IMG/VR virus record: IMGVR_UViG_3300032053_014309
Location: 1-24,557 of that record
Strand: one strand, 5' to 3'
DNA: 24,557 bases
Source: a virus
Shown here: piece after piece, positions 13,583-22,304 of the stretch
Position numbering within the stretch: position 1 is the first letter of the stretch
Layout of the letters: each line of letters opens with the position of its first letter
The notes under the pieces: model-generated
Told to the model about the DNA's origin: nothing
The model's database searches: none
The model's input: the letters and a program-made list of their open reading frames with translations, nothing else
Program-made: the position numbers and the translations under genes

Positions 13583-13604
13583 TGCGCCCCCACCCGGGGG
13601 CGCA
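13583..13604 (+). terminator. GC-rich hairpin after paralogue B
   Basis: TGCGCCCCC, loop ACCC and GGGGGCGCA form a perfect 9 bp stem 15 bases past the stop at 13567. There is no T-tract (ATACCCC follows), so it is probably a processing or stability element and not a full terminator. Confidence 0.5.
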
Positions 13605-13629
13605 TACCCCAACCTTCGAGGCGCACAAG

Positions 13630-14610
13630 ATGAAGTTTACGAAAGAGAATATCCGCTACTGCCTCCTCGCATTCGCGGGTTGGGAAAAAACCGAGTCGGA
13701 TCACTACGTCTCAGAAGACATCCCACTGTCGGGCCTGTTCAACTGGTCGCTTGCCCTAAACGGCATACGCGCCTTCCCGCGAACGCGAGAAGACGCAGCA
13801 AAGTACAACCTCGTACATGTCAATATCACGCAAAACAATCTCAACATGCTGCCGCAGCTCGATGAATTGCTTGACAGATCACAAACCAAAGTCATCTACA
13901 ACATCGATTACGCAATCGAGATGTGGTACCCTTCTTTCAGATTCCCAGCGCTATTCCTGCGAGAAATGGACAAAGCGGATTACATCTTCGCCGTCGAGGA
14001 ACAGATGGCGGATCTGCTCTCGCAACTCCTCAAGCGACCGGTCGCACACATGCCTCACCCGTGCTCGGTCGACAAACTGATGGCGCTTCAGAAGACGGGG
14101 GAAGGCGCGCGCCGCTCGGAGATAGGCATCTCAATCCACTCTTACGAGCAAAACTTCCTTCTACCGGCCCTCGCCTTTCGCCTGGCGGGGCTTGAAAAGA
14201 CCAAATGGCTCTTATCGCTCATCGGTGACGCCGGCCAGAATGCGGGTCTCGTCGCCCACCTCTACCCGAATATCCTCGGTCAAATCAAGTATGGCGACCT
14301 CATGAGACACCTGGCCGAAACGTACGCGGTACTCGAATCGTACACGCTTCGCTCATACGGCCGGCTCACCATCGACTGCGCGGCCCTCGCGGTACCGGTC
14401 GTGGGGTCCCGGTGTGTCGACTCGCAGAGATTCCTGTTCCCGGACCTCTGCACCGAGAACAACGAGATCACCAAGCAAGCGGAACTACTCCGGGAACTCA
14501 TCAACAACCCGGTTTTCTGGTCACACTGTGTCGAAGGCGCTCTCGACAAAATACGGTTCTACTCATTCGAATCATGCGCAGACAGAATGATCGAATTCCT
14601 GAACGCATAG
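13630..14610 (+). CDS. GT-B-type glycosyltransferase
   Basis: ATG 13630 has GAGG 8 bases upstream. The long open frame starting at 13309 is not used because it overlaps paralogue B. The 326-residue product has a Rossmann-like N-terminal half (LVHVNITQNN, KVIYNIDYAIEMWY, ADYIFAVEEQMADLL, HMPHPCSVD) and a C-terminal half with SYGRLTIDCAALAVPVVGS (about 242-260) and FPDLCTENNEI. These are the layout and nucleotide-sugar-side motif of GT4-like glycosyltransferases. Lying inside the structural operon, it may add sugar to a capsid or tail protein, perhaps a product of the two neighbouring duplicated genes. Acting on the host surface is the alternative. The donor sugar cannot be predicted. Confidence 0.7.
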   Translation: MKFTKENIRYCLLAFAGWEKTESDHYVSEDIPLSGLFNWSLALNGIRAFPRTREDAAKYNLVHVNITQNNLNMLPQLDELLDRSQTKVIYNIDYAIEMWYPSFRFPALFLREMDKADYIFAVEEQMADLLSQLLKRPVAHMPHPCSVDKLMALQKTGEGARRSEIGISIHSYEQNFLLPALAFRLAGLEKTKWLLSLIGDAGQNAGLVAHLYPNILGQIKYGDLMRHLAETYAVLESYTLRSYGRLTIDCAALAVPVVGSRCVDSQRFLFPDLCTENNEITKQAELLRELINNPVFWSHCVEGALDKIRFYSFESCADRMIEFLNA

Positions 14611-14619
14611 GATATTTCC

Positions 14620-14991
14620 ATGATACTCGTTGACGGACAATACCGTATTGATATGCGTTGCTGGCGCGTGTTGAGCAACGACGAATCGCGCGCGTACTCG
14701 TTGAATATGCCCGCTGACGCTACCCCGGACGACGTGCTCACTGAGGCGCAGCGGCTCGACGATATGGCAACAGCGCCGATAGAGGAACCTGTCGTGCCAA
14801 CGCCGGAGGACGCGCTGAACGCGGCGATTGACGAGTACATGGCCGCGACGGGCGAGACAGTCGAGGCCGTGACCGATCTTGTAGTTGCCCGGATGGCGCC
14901 CGACCAGGCCACGACGTACCTCGATGCGAAGTCAATTGCCATTCGGATCAGGCCAGACCCAATTGAAACGCCGATTGAGAAGGTGAGATAA
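14620..14991 (+). CDS. 123-residue acidic protein before the tail fibre gene
   Basis: ATG 14620 follows AGGA with a 7-base spacer. The N-terminal 30 residues are beta (MILVDGQYRIDMRCWRVLSN). The rest is acidic and helical (DDVLTEAQRLDDMATAPIEE, then a Pro linker, then AAIDEYMAATGETVEAVTDL). Its TAA overlaps the ATG of the tail fibre gene by one base, so translation is probably coupled. A fibre chaperone or an attachment part is plausible from this coupling, but no family is recognised. Confidence 0.65.
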   Translation: MILVDGQYRIDMRCWRVLSNDESRAYSLNMPADATPDDVLTEAQRLDDMATAPIEEPVVPTPEDALNAAIDEYMAATGETVEAVTDLVVARMAPDQATTYLDAKSIAIRIRPDPIETPIEKVR

Positions 14992-17330
14992 TGGCTATCT
15001 ACCGCAGCAAAAATACGGGTGTGGCGACGGACGGTTCTGGCGCGGACTTCGCAGCGAACGCCTGCGGAACGATCAACGAATGCTCCACCGCAGCCGTAGA
15101 AACCCGTTGTCTGGCATCAACCGACACCAACATGGCCGGTGTGACCGTCGCATACGCCAAAGGAACGGCTGCGGTTCCCAACCGATACCTGCCGTTCAAC
15201 GCGGGCAATCTGTCGAGTTTTGCGGCGCTGATTGATGCGTGCGAGAGTGGGTGGGTTAAAGCGGCTGGCGGCGATTTGTCAACGGTTACATACTCCGCCG
15301 GTGTCATCAAAAATGGTACTGCCAACAAACTGACACTGACATTCGGGGCAACGCCCCATGCTACGACATTGCAGGCTTACGTCGTTGTTGCGAATCTTTC
15401 TCTCGCAGCGTATCAGAAGGTGTGTTCGTGGGTCACGGCAACGGTTGGCTCTATGCCTGCCAACTCATGCGTAATCAAGTTGTGCACTGGCAACGACGGC
15501 GTAACTGGAGTCGTAGCAACACTCAACTATGCCGAGGCACTCGCCGCGCTCTCTGTCAACTCTACCATGTGCCTTGACAACGGCGGAGCACTCGCAAACG
15601 GCATCAACTCAATAGCGATCTACACCGGGGCCGCCGCACCCGCGGCATCGAGTGTGTGGAAGTTCGATACCTTCTACGCAACCGTGGCAGGATTCGACCT
15701 TGACAGTATGCTCCACAAACCATGGAAAACCGCATGGACCGCCAATGAGGTAGTTGGGGCAGGAGTGATCCGGGTACCGACATTCGGCTATCACGCACCG
15801 CTACGATTTCAGACCACGGCAGGTGGTACGTGCGGCGCGACGGAACCGGATTGGGATACGGCGATGCTTCCGGCAATGGGCAGCTTCGCCGGGCAGACGA
15901 TTACCGACGGCACTGTGATTTGGACGTGCATGGGCGACGACGAAGCGTACTACTTCATGACCATCAAGTCCCTTGACATAGCGAATAATCGCATTGAGAT
16001 CGACAACCATTGCGCCAACGTGGGTGCTGCTGGCAGAGGGTACTACGGCACTGACGAGACTGCGGGACTGTCGTACCTCACGCCGTTCCTGTATCCGATG
16101 CCTGCGGCTGCGGGCACTCATGGTGATAGTGCAGGGGCAAACGGTATGGATGCTGCACCGAAAATTATCTCAGGCGGATGGACTTCGCCCGGTGGAGTTG
16201 ATACCATAACCGGAGTCACCGTTATTAGCTTCCGAAATGGCCTTGGAGATATATATAACAACAAACAAAGCATTAAGTTTACTGGTGGAATCGTACTCGT
16301 CAGGGCATATCGGTTTTATGACACTGGTGGAATCAACTGGATGTCTGTGCGTCATTTTTTCGGCGTTTCATCCACCGCGACTTCGTTTTATATGGCCTTT
16401 GCATCGGGGACATATTATTCGATCCGCCTTTTTCAGTATTGTTGGGGATTCAATTCGGGGGCTATTGGCGGTAGTGATCATTCTTATGCAGCGTGTCTTT
16501 TTCTGGCTTCTTTCAGTTTGAAAAGTTTTGGAAGTTTTACATCGGGAACGTCAATCGCGTTTGTAGCCTGTTCCGGCAAGATTTATGATGTCTGTTCTTA
16601 TAATGGAGTGGGATATGGCATGAGCACAATAGGCCCTGCTCTTCGTTTAATTCATGTTCGCACCTTCTTTGCCACGATTGCGGCGTTTATAGGCTCTATG
16701 CTTGGGCGTAGTGGAATCAAAAATTTCTTAACTGATAGTTCATCTATTATTGTTGGTCCAGCCACTTCCTATGGATATGGCGATAGTCTTTCGGTCCAAA
16801 GCTTCAGCGGAGTCACCGGCGATAACCGCGCGTACTACCCGTCAATGGGCTACGCCACATTCGCCACCCCGACGTGGATCATCGCAGTCAACAACGTCAA
16901 CGCAACCCTATTGATCCCCATGCGTCACTGTATCGGTTTCGTCCGATGCGATACAGCCAACGTCCCGTACACCGTCTCTCTCACTGTCAACCCGAGCAAT
17001 GCAGCGCTCATTGCACAGTTGAAAATCCTGGCCAACTCCATCGCTGGGGTCTCGTATGACATCTTCACCGCATCGGCTGGTGCGGGCGCACAGATACTCA
17101 CGATCACTTTCACCCCACTCGAAGTCGGCAGGGTCAATCTCTACCTCGATTGCTACATCACCACCGGCGTGCTTACATACACAGTTTCTTACAGTCTGGC
17201 AACACTAGCCGCAACCAAAAACGCATCACCACTCTCGATAACGGAAATGGGTGAAGAACTCTACGGTGATGAAATGGTCACGGCAGGCCCGGGTAGCGGC
17301 GGTAGTTCGGGTGGCTTCAAAGTCTGGTAA
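14991..17330 (+). CDS. Tail fibre or tailspike protein
   Basis: The 779-residue product is rich in Gly, Ala, Ser, Thr and Asn. It begins MAIYRSKNTGVATDGSGADF, a plausible particle-binding start. Residues to about 230 are beta-sandwich-like, 235-400 hold a segment with FRTTAGGTCG-type turns and DGTVIWTCMGDDEAYY. Residues 405-610 repeat short Gly/Ser/Phe strands as in a right-handed beta-helix (ISGGWTSPGGVDTITGVTVI, SLKSFGSFTSGTSIAFVACS). The C-terminal part has an Ig-like domain (PYTVSLTVNPSNAALI) and a Gly-rich tail. It probably recognises the host surface, but no lyase or hydrolase motif is evident. DNA for the helix part is markedly AT-richer than both flanks. Confidence 0.75.
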   Translation: MAIYRSKNTGVATDGSGADFAANACGTINECSTAAVETRCLASTDTNMAGVTVAYAKGTAAVPNRYLPFNAGNLSSFAALIDACESGWVKAAGGDLSTVTYSAGVIKNGTANKLTLTFGATPHATTLQAYVVVANLSLAAYQKVCSWVTATVGSMPANSCVIKLCTGNDGVTGVVATLNYAEALAALSVNSTMCLDNGGALANGINSIAIYTGAAAPAASSVWKFDTFYATVAGFDLDSMLHKPWKTAWTANEVVGAGVIRVPTFGYHAPLRFQTTAGGTCGATEPDWDTAMLPAMGSFAGQTITDGTVIWTCMGDDEAYYFMTIKSLDIANNRIEIDNHCANVGAAGRGYYGTDETAGLSYLTPFLYPMPAAAGTHGDSAGANGMDAAPKIISGGWTSPGGVDTITGVTVISFRNGLGDIYNNKQSIKFTGGIVLVRAYRFYDTGGINWMSVRHFFGVSSTATSFYMAFASGTYYSIRLFQYCWGFNSGAIGGSDHSYAACLFLASFSLKSFGSFTSGTSIAFVACSGKIYDVCSYNGVGYGMSTIGPALRLIHVRTFFATIAAFIGSMLGRSGIKNFLTDSSSIIVGPATSYGYGDSLSVQSFSGVTGDNRAYYPSMGYATFATPTWIIAVNNVNATLLIPMRHCIGFVRCDTANVPYTVSLTVNPSNAALIAQLKILANSIAGVSYDIFTASAGAGAQILTITFTPLEVGRVNLYLDCYITTGVLTYTVSYSLATLAATKNASPLSITEMGEELYGDEMVTAGPGSGGSSGGFKVW
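16210..16800 (+). other. AT-rich island inside the tail fibre gene
   Basis: By eye the GC content falls to the mid-forties percent here, and third codon positions shift from C to T, while both flanks return to the phage norm. The borders coincide with the predicted beta-helix segment. This is what replacement of a receptor-binding domain by recombination looks like. Confidence 0.6.
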
Positions 17331-17343
17331 CAAAGGAGAATAC

Positions 17344-17823
17344 ATGAGCGGAATCATTGACGAACTGCTGCAAAGAAACGAAACAGCTTCGGTAATGACC
17401 GAAGACCAGTTGCTTCGCAACGCCTTCGACAAGGTGGCCGTCGACGGCACGGGCGCCCAGGGGAGCATGCAACACGACGCCGTAGTATCCGCCATCAATG
17501 GCGCCCTCATGGGCGTCATGCCGAGAAGAAGCCGCATTCTCACCATCACTACCACCACGCCAACGCTCATGATTCGCGGACAAACCGACAAAACCATTAT
17601 CCTGTTCGACATATTCTGCTCACTGTCGGCAGCGTCCAATATCACTTTCATTGCAGAAGACCTGTCCACAATTCTCTTCCCGACGTTCCGGGCAATCAAT
17701 GCCGGTCAAGGCTTCTGCTTCAACTCGGTACATGGTTTTCCAATCCTGAGAAGCAAATCGTTCTTTATCAAGTCATCGGCGGCAATCACACTGGAAGCAG
17801 CAGCTTCATTCATCATAGTGTGA
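17344..17823 (+). CDS. 159-residue structural protein
   Basis: ATG 17344 is preceded by AAAGGAG with a 6-base spacer, and an in-frame ATG 93 bases upstream overlaps the fibre gene. The N-terminal 60 residues are helical (SGIIDELLQRNETASVMTED). The C-terminal 90 are beta strands with TTTTPTLMIRG and a hydrophobic end (TLEAAASFIIV). The position next to the fibre gene suggests an accessory tail or head surface protein. No family is recognised. Confidence 0.65.
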   Translation: MSGIIDELLQRNETASVMTEDQLLRNAFDKVAVDGTGAQGSMQHDAVVSAINGALMGVMPRRSRILTITTTTPTLMIRGQTDKTIILFDIFCSLSAASNITFIAEDLSTILFPTFRAINAGQGFCFNSVHGFPILRSKSFFIKSSAAITLEAAASFIIV

Positions 17824-17826
17824 ACC

Positions 17827-18180
17827 ATGGACACACCCGAGATAGTAACGATCATCGCAACGGGCGCCGCGGCAATAGCAGCGACGGTATTGCAGATCGC
17901 AAAAAAGAAAACAGAGACGCCGGAGGTTGCGCCGCCTCCCGAAGCGCAGGCAGCGATGAGATTGTACGACTCGTTCACGAAAAAGGCTCACGATGAACTC
18001 TGCGACCTCAAAATGATACCGATAACTCAAGAACTCCAGACGATTCGTGAACATGAGAAAGACGCAAAAGAAACCGTCTCCGAGGTAAAAGAAACCATCG
18101 CAAAGATCTGGGACCGAGTAGACAAAATGATCGATGAAATGCACGACAATCACATAGAAGTGATGAAAGCCCTCAAATGA
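17827..18180 (+). CDS. Membrane-anchored coiled-coil protein
   Basis: The 117-residue product has one N-terminal transmembrane helix (about 5-24, IVTIIATGAAAIAATVLQIA), then KKK, a Pro-rich link and a long coiled coil (ELQTIREHEKDAKETVSEVK, IWDRVDKMIDEMHDNHIEVM). This layout fits an inner-membrane spanin or a holin-associated protein, but also a small tail or entry protein. Spacing to the previous stop is 3 bases, and the ribosome-binding site is weak, so translation may be coupled. Its TGA overlaps the next ATG (ATGA). Confidence 0.65.
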   Translation: MDTPEIVTIIATGAAAIAATVLQIAKKKTETPEVAPPPEAQAAMRLYDSFTKKAHDELCDLKMIPITQELQTIREHEKDAKETVSEVKETIAKIWDRVDKMIDEMHDNHIEVMKALK

Positions 18181-18617
18181 TCAAGGGCCCAAGATGCAAA
18201 ATCTGCCGGTCAATCCACCGCGCCGAAATAGACGCGATGTTGGGAAAGGGCGCCCCATTCTCAAAAATCATCGTGAAAGCAAGTCGACTCAAACCGCCTT
18301 TCAAAGTGAACAAGGCCAATCTCTCGGTCCACAATAAAGAGCACAGAATCCCCTCGATCGTCGAAGGAACGCCGGACCGCAAAGCAGAGGATGTAACCAC
18401 ACGTCAGCAACTGGACACAGCCCAGGATGTGATGCTCTGCACCGAAATCATAAAAGACGTCCTGTCAAGAATACGATCCAAAACCCTCATCCCAACCATC
18501 ACGGAAGCACTCAAGGCCGCCGAAATCCTCAAGAGGATACAGGACGGGAACCCATGGGAAAACGCGCTTCGCGCATTCGTCTCGGAGGTCTCCCTTGAGC
18601 ACGGCTTCCGTAACTAA
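18177..18617 (+). CDS. Probable terminase small subunit
   Basis: The 146-residue product ends 23 bases inside the large terminase gene. It opens with a CKIC pair and a His (MIKGPRCKICRSIHRAEIDA) and a helix-turn-helix-like stretch (GAPFSKIIVKASRL, NLSVHNKEHR), followed by helices that could oligomerise (LTEIIKDVLSRIRSK type). A zinc-bound or helix-turn-helix DNA-binding head directly before TerL is the normal place and shape for TerS, which recognises packaging sites. The call rests mainly on position and the DNA-binding-like head. A different transcription-factor-like role cannot be excluded. Confidence 0.6.
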   Translation: MIKGPRCKICRSIHRAEIDAMLGKGAPFSKIIVKASRLKPPFKVNKANLSVHNKEHRIPSIVEGTPDRKAEDVTTRQQLDTAQDVMLCTEIIKDVLSRIRSKTLIPTITEALKAAEILKRIQDGNPWENALRAFVSEVSLEHGFRN

Positions 18618-20010
18618 AACCTTCCCGGAAAAATGGCGCAGGGGATTCCTTGATATCCCATACTTCGCCCATGAAGTGCTGGAGATGAATACCCACGCCG
18701 GCCAGGACATAGCCCTCAATGGCATGCGCCTGAAACGCAACTCCTTCATCTGCGCAGGCAACCGATTCGGCAAAGGCGAGATCGGCCTCATTTATGGATG
18801 CTGGATGGCCGCGTACAAACCATGTGAAAAGCAATTCAAGCACAAGAACATGTCGATTTTGAATACGTCAATCACTCAGGATCAATCCAATATCATCTTC
18901 GACAAATTCAGAGACTCCGTCGTCAACAAAAAGAACTTCTCCTGGCTGGTGAAAGACATCAAACTCTCGCCATTCCCTCATATCGAATTCACCAATGGGG
19001 TAATCTGGTGGTTCCGCAATGCGGCGTACGATGGCAAATTTCTTGAAGGCCGGTCGTACCTCTACACCAATACCGACGAGCTGGACCTGTTCGCAGATGC
19101 CCAGCGCTTCCAGGAAGAAATGCTCGAACCCCGTACCTGGGACTATGCGGGTTTCATGTCGGTCATGACGACACCGCGCCGGGGAAAGAAAAACGCCTTC
19201 AAACTCTGGACGCTGATGCAGAACAAAATCAAAGAGGGCGACGAAGATTACTTCACCTACCAGGGTGACTCCAGAATGAACAAGTTCTTGTCACCAGCAA
19301 CTATCGTCCACATGAACTCGTTACCACCACGGCTATTCGCCAAGAACGTCAAAGGTGAATGGGAAGCCGAAGGAAACCTGATCTCCTCCGAATTCCTTGA
19401 TGCAGCGCAACTCAAAGCATGCGGCCTGCAGGATGTTCCCCGCTCGGGTAAAACTCATATCAACGCATGGGACCTCGCCCGAGCTCGGACCTGGTGTACA
19501 CGCGTCACTCTCGAAGTCGGGGACATCCTCCAGATCGTATCCGTCGATCGATTCAAGGACCAGTCCGAGACGGTAACCGAAGGCTACTGGCGCATGGTTG
19601 AGCAGAAGATCAAGGCCGCGCATCACCAATGGCCGGGAACAACGGCCTTCGACAGAACAGGCATCGGCGATGTACTTTTCAGCTACATCGCGGAGATCGC
19701 CCCGGTACCGATCGTGCTCTCTCATGCCATGGAAGAGGACCTGATTCGCAATGGCGCAGCGGAGTTCCAGCATGGTAGAATCGGACTACCATTCATCGAA
19801 AGACGAATGGAGGACGGTTCGCTCTGGATCGCCCAGGACGAACTACGCGATTTCGAACCGGACATACGAAAATCAATCCTCTGGGATTTCGTTTGCGCAT
19901 TGTTCATAGCCATAGCAGTAGCACGTGGTAAATTTACAAACCAGACAGAAACCTCCAACCCGCTCATCCCACGAGTACGAGGGGTAAAGAAAAATGTGGC
20001 CATTCGATAA
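18595..20010 (+). CDS. terL: Terminase large subunit
   Basis: TTG at 18595 is the start because CGGAGG lies 7 bases upstream and no ATG fits. The 471-residue motor pumps DNA into the prohead and cuts it. The ATPase half has Walker A AGNRFGKGE (55-62), Walker B YLYTNTDELD with D161 and E162, and the coupling motif TTPRRG (192-197). The nuclease half has NAWDLARA (D293), TTAFDRTGIGD (D353) and ILWDF (D431), an RNase H-like Asp triad. In Walker A the usual Ser or Thr after Lys is Gly, which is unusual. It overlaps TerS by 23 bases and the portal gene by 17 bases. Confidence 0.93.
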   Translation: MSTASVTKTFPEKWRRGFLDIPYFAHEVLEMNTHAGQDIALNGMRLKRNSFICAGNRFGKGEIGLIYGCWMAAYKPCEKQFKHKNMSILNTSITQDQSNIIFDKFRDSVVNKKNFSWLVKDIKLSPFPHIEFTNGVIWWFRNAAYDGKFLEGRSYLYTNTDELDLFADAQRFQEEMLEPRTWDYAGFMSVMTTPRRGKKNAFKLWTLMQNKIKEGDEDYFTYQGDSRMNKFLSPATIVHMNSLPPRLFAKNVKGEWEAEGNLISSEFLDAAQLKACGLQDVPRSGKTHINAWDLARARTWCTRVTLEVGDILQIVSVDRFKDQSETVTEGYWRMVEQKIKAAHHQWPGTTAFDRTGIGDVLFSYIAEIAPVPIVLSHAMEEDLIRNGAAEFQHGRIGLPFIERRMEDGSLWIAQDELRDFEPDIRKSILWDFVCALFIAIAVARGKFTNQTETSNPLIPRVRGVKKNVAIR

Positions 20011-21415
20011 AAAGACGCCGGTCGTCGCATGCGCGAGCTCAGGCTCCAGAGTAAAAAAGGAATTGCTCAAGGCAAAACCGATGGCAGCCTGGCGGCAAGG
20101 ATCCAGGTCATTCAAGATCACGGGATCGGACATGCTCACCGACAAGGCCGCATTCATGAAAACCTATGCCGACGCGGTGACGCGCACGGTTCCATCCGCC
20201 GCAGGCGCCGTGTGGGTATGGAAAAACCTCTGCGCGACTCGCCAGAATGTCAAGTTTGTAGGGGGGACCGAACAGCAACGCATCCGCGCAGCCGAGACAA
20301 TACTCGAACTCGACCGTCGCATCTCCCCGATCAAAACCGTCCAGACCGGGGGCATGGATTTCATGCTCGAACTGTGGTTCAAATACATCTTCACGTACGG
20401 TCGATTCGCCGGCCAACTCAGGTTATCGCCAACCAAGGATGGTGTGGCATCGTTCGAAATCATGAACCCTTACTCCATCAAATTCTCAGAGAAAGACCTT
20501 CAACCATACGCGGAACAAAAAGACGGCACATTCCTCAAACTGAATCCCAATACTTTCTACTTTTTCGCGATGAATATGGACACCGAAAACCCGTACGGTT
20601 CCTCAATGCTCGAAGCGGTCCCTTCTCTCATCGGTATCGCCAACGACATGATGGAAGATATGACCTTGTCGTCAAGCAATGCCGGGATCCCCCGCCTGCA
20701 CATCAAAATCAAGCAACCACAAATCATGCCGGGGGAAAATGCGGACAACTACGCAACCCGGGCAAACAATTACTTCGATAGCCTCGTTGACGAGATGGCT
20801 GAAATAGGTCCGGATGACAACTTCTACACATGGGACGATGTGCAAATCGCCATCGCCGGCGGCGCGAATGCTCAAACAGGATACGTATGGCGCGCCCTGC
20901 GGCAAATAATCGATGAAGAAATGTGCACCGCATTCCACCTCTACCCATGGGTCCTCGCCAAAAGCTACGGCACCACAAAAAACTGGGTATCGGTACAGTT
21001 CGACCTCCTCATGGCTCAGGCCGAATCCCTGCAGCGCGAAGCCAAGAGATTCGCGGAGTGGATTCGCAACTCACACCTCATGCTCCAAGGTATCCCGGTG
21101 TCATGCAAACAGTTCTTCGTACTGCCCCGGGACCCAGCCGCCAGGGATATGGCAACAGCCGACTCGACAAAAACCGACAGCATCATCAAAAAGATCCAGG
21201 CCGGTTTCATCTCGGTGGACGACGGCGCCAGAGAACTCGGGTACGAAAAAGCATTCGCGCCGAATATGCTGATGTCAACACCATCACCGGCGCCGGCGAC
21301 AAAACACGAAATCGATCTACCCCAACGCCTCGAAGACAGTCTCGACGAGATGCACCAGATACTGTCGGAACTCCGCGAACGTGAACCAATGCACGCAGCA
21401 AACACGGAGGAGTAA
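19994..21415 (+). CDS. Portal protein
   Basis: The 473-residue product forms the dodecameric ring through which DNA enters. ATG 19994 follows GAGGGG. Features typical of phage portal proteins include an early helical region (SRVKKELLKAKPMAAWRQG), NPYSIKFSEKD, the stem and clip stretch ENPYGSSMLEAVPSLIGIAND, YVWRALRQIIDEEMCTAFHL and an acidic helical end (LEDSLDEMHQILSELREREP). The gene directly after TerL agrees. It overlaps the next ribosome-binding site. Confidence is high for the family and lower for exact domain limits. Confidence 0.9.
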   Translation: MWPFDKKTPVVACASSGSRVKKELLKAKPMAAWRQGSRSFKITGSDMLTDKAAFMKTYADAVTRTVPSAAGAVWVWKNLCATRQNVKFVGGTEQQRIRAAETILELDRRISPIKTVQTGGMDFMLELWFKYIFTYGRFAGQLRLSPTKDGVASFEIMNPYSIKFSEKDLQPYAEQKDGTFLKLNPNTFYFFAMNMDTENPYGSSMLEAVPSLIGIANDMMEDMTLSSSNAGIPRLHIKIKQPQIMPGENADNYATRANNYFDSLVDEMAEIGPDDNFYTWDDVQIAIAGGANAQTGYVWRALRQIIDEEMCTAFHLYPWVLAKSYGTTKNWVSVQFDLLMAQAESLQREAKRFAEWIRNSHLMLQGIPVSCKQFFVLPRDPAARDMATADSTKTDSIIKKIQAGFISVDDGARELGYEKAFAPNMLMSTPSPAPATKHEIDLPQRLEDSLDEMHQILSELREREPMHAANTEE

Positions 21416-21416
21416 G

Positions 21417-22304
21417 ATGTTCACCGGTAAATGGACGGATGAAGATACCATCAATGCACTGATGCAGTCGACAAACGTGCCGAGTCCAACGGTATACGAC
21501 GAACCGCTACTCATCACCGCGGCGGCGCCGTCACAGTTGCAGTACTCAGGCGTCGACATGGGTCTTATCCTGAAGCAACGCCGAACTCTCGCACCAACAC
21601 TCCTCACGCCAACGCTCACAGGAGTAGTACCACAACCGATCACCGCGGGCGACAGACCGATACGCGGTACCGTCCAATGCTTCATAGGAGTCATAGAATA
21701 CATTGAGGACTATGATTTCGTGGTCGACTACGAAGTAGGCACCATACGCCGCACTACGCCCGGCTGTTCAATTCCGTCGGGAAGCGTGGTAGGCACCTCA
21801 TGCCTGGAATGGACTACACTTTCCGAAGGCGTTGACTACTCCGTCAACTATGCAGCCGGACAGATAACGCGCCTCGCGGGTTCCTCAATCGCATCGGGCG
21901 TCTACGTCTACATCGACTACTCGCATGCGGCAATCCTTATTTCGAGCCTCGCCATTCGTGAGATGATTCAGCAGGCAGAAGCCCTGATGCTGCAAGCGAT
22001 CGCAGACCCGACAACTCAAAATGACCTCACAAGAGCATCGGCATCATTCCTCACCATGTCGCTTATCTGCCTGTCACAAGCGACAAAGGTACTCATGATC
22101 CCGGAAAGCACCGCCGCCAATCGCTCAAAAGAACTCATCGCGCTGGCATCGGCGTATGGCGTCCGGGCAGATTCAACATTCCTGCCCTTGAAAAAAGCAG
22201 ACGCAACACTGTCATGGGGCGGCCTGATACAAAACCGCTTCGCTTCTTCAAGGGATCATGAAATCATCAGCCCCTCACTTTCGCCGGCATGGAGGAGAAG
22301 GTGA
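21417..22304 (+). CDS. Connector or neck-like protein
   Basis: ATG 21417 has GGAGG 6 bases upstream. The 295-residue product has a beta domain with DYEVGTIRRTT and EGVDYSVNYAAGQITRLAGS. These two near-repeats are a strand-turn-strand element common in phage neck and tail-tube proteins. A helical domain follows (LAIREMIQQAEALMLQAIAD), and then a basic tail. Position after the portal gene fits a head-tail connector, but no specific family is recognised. Its stop overlaps the GTG start of the next gene (GTGA). Confidence 0.65.
   Translation: MFTGKWTDEDTINALMQSTNVPSPTVYDEPLLITAAAPSQLQYSGVDMGLILKQRRTLAPTLLTPTLTGVVPQPITAGDRPIRGTVQCFIGVIEYIEDYDFVVDYEVGTIRRTTPGCSIPSGSVVGTSCLEWTTLSEGVDYSVNYAAGQITRLAGSSIASGVYVYIDYSHAAILISSLAIREMIQQAEALMLQAIADPTTQNDLTRASASFLTMSLICLSQATKVLMIPESTAANRSKELIALASAYGVRADSTFLPLKKADATLSWGGLIQNRFASSRDHEIISPSLSPAWRRR

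Noticed and set aside
13583-13604. Second CRISPR-like repeat
   Set aside because: The hairpin is strong, but the GTGGATTGAAAC-type tail is missing, so it is treated as an ordinary hairpin.
13309-14610. Longer frame for the glycosyltransferase beginning in paralogue B
   Set aside because: The upstream extension overlaps a supported gene in another frame, and ATG 13630 has its own ribosome-binding site and matches the domain start.
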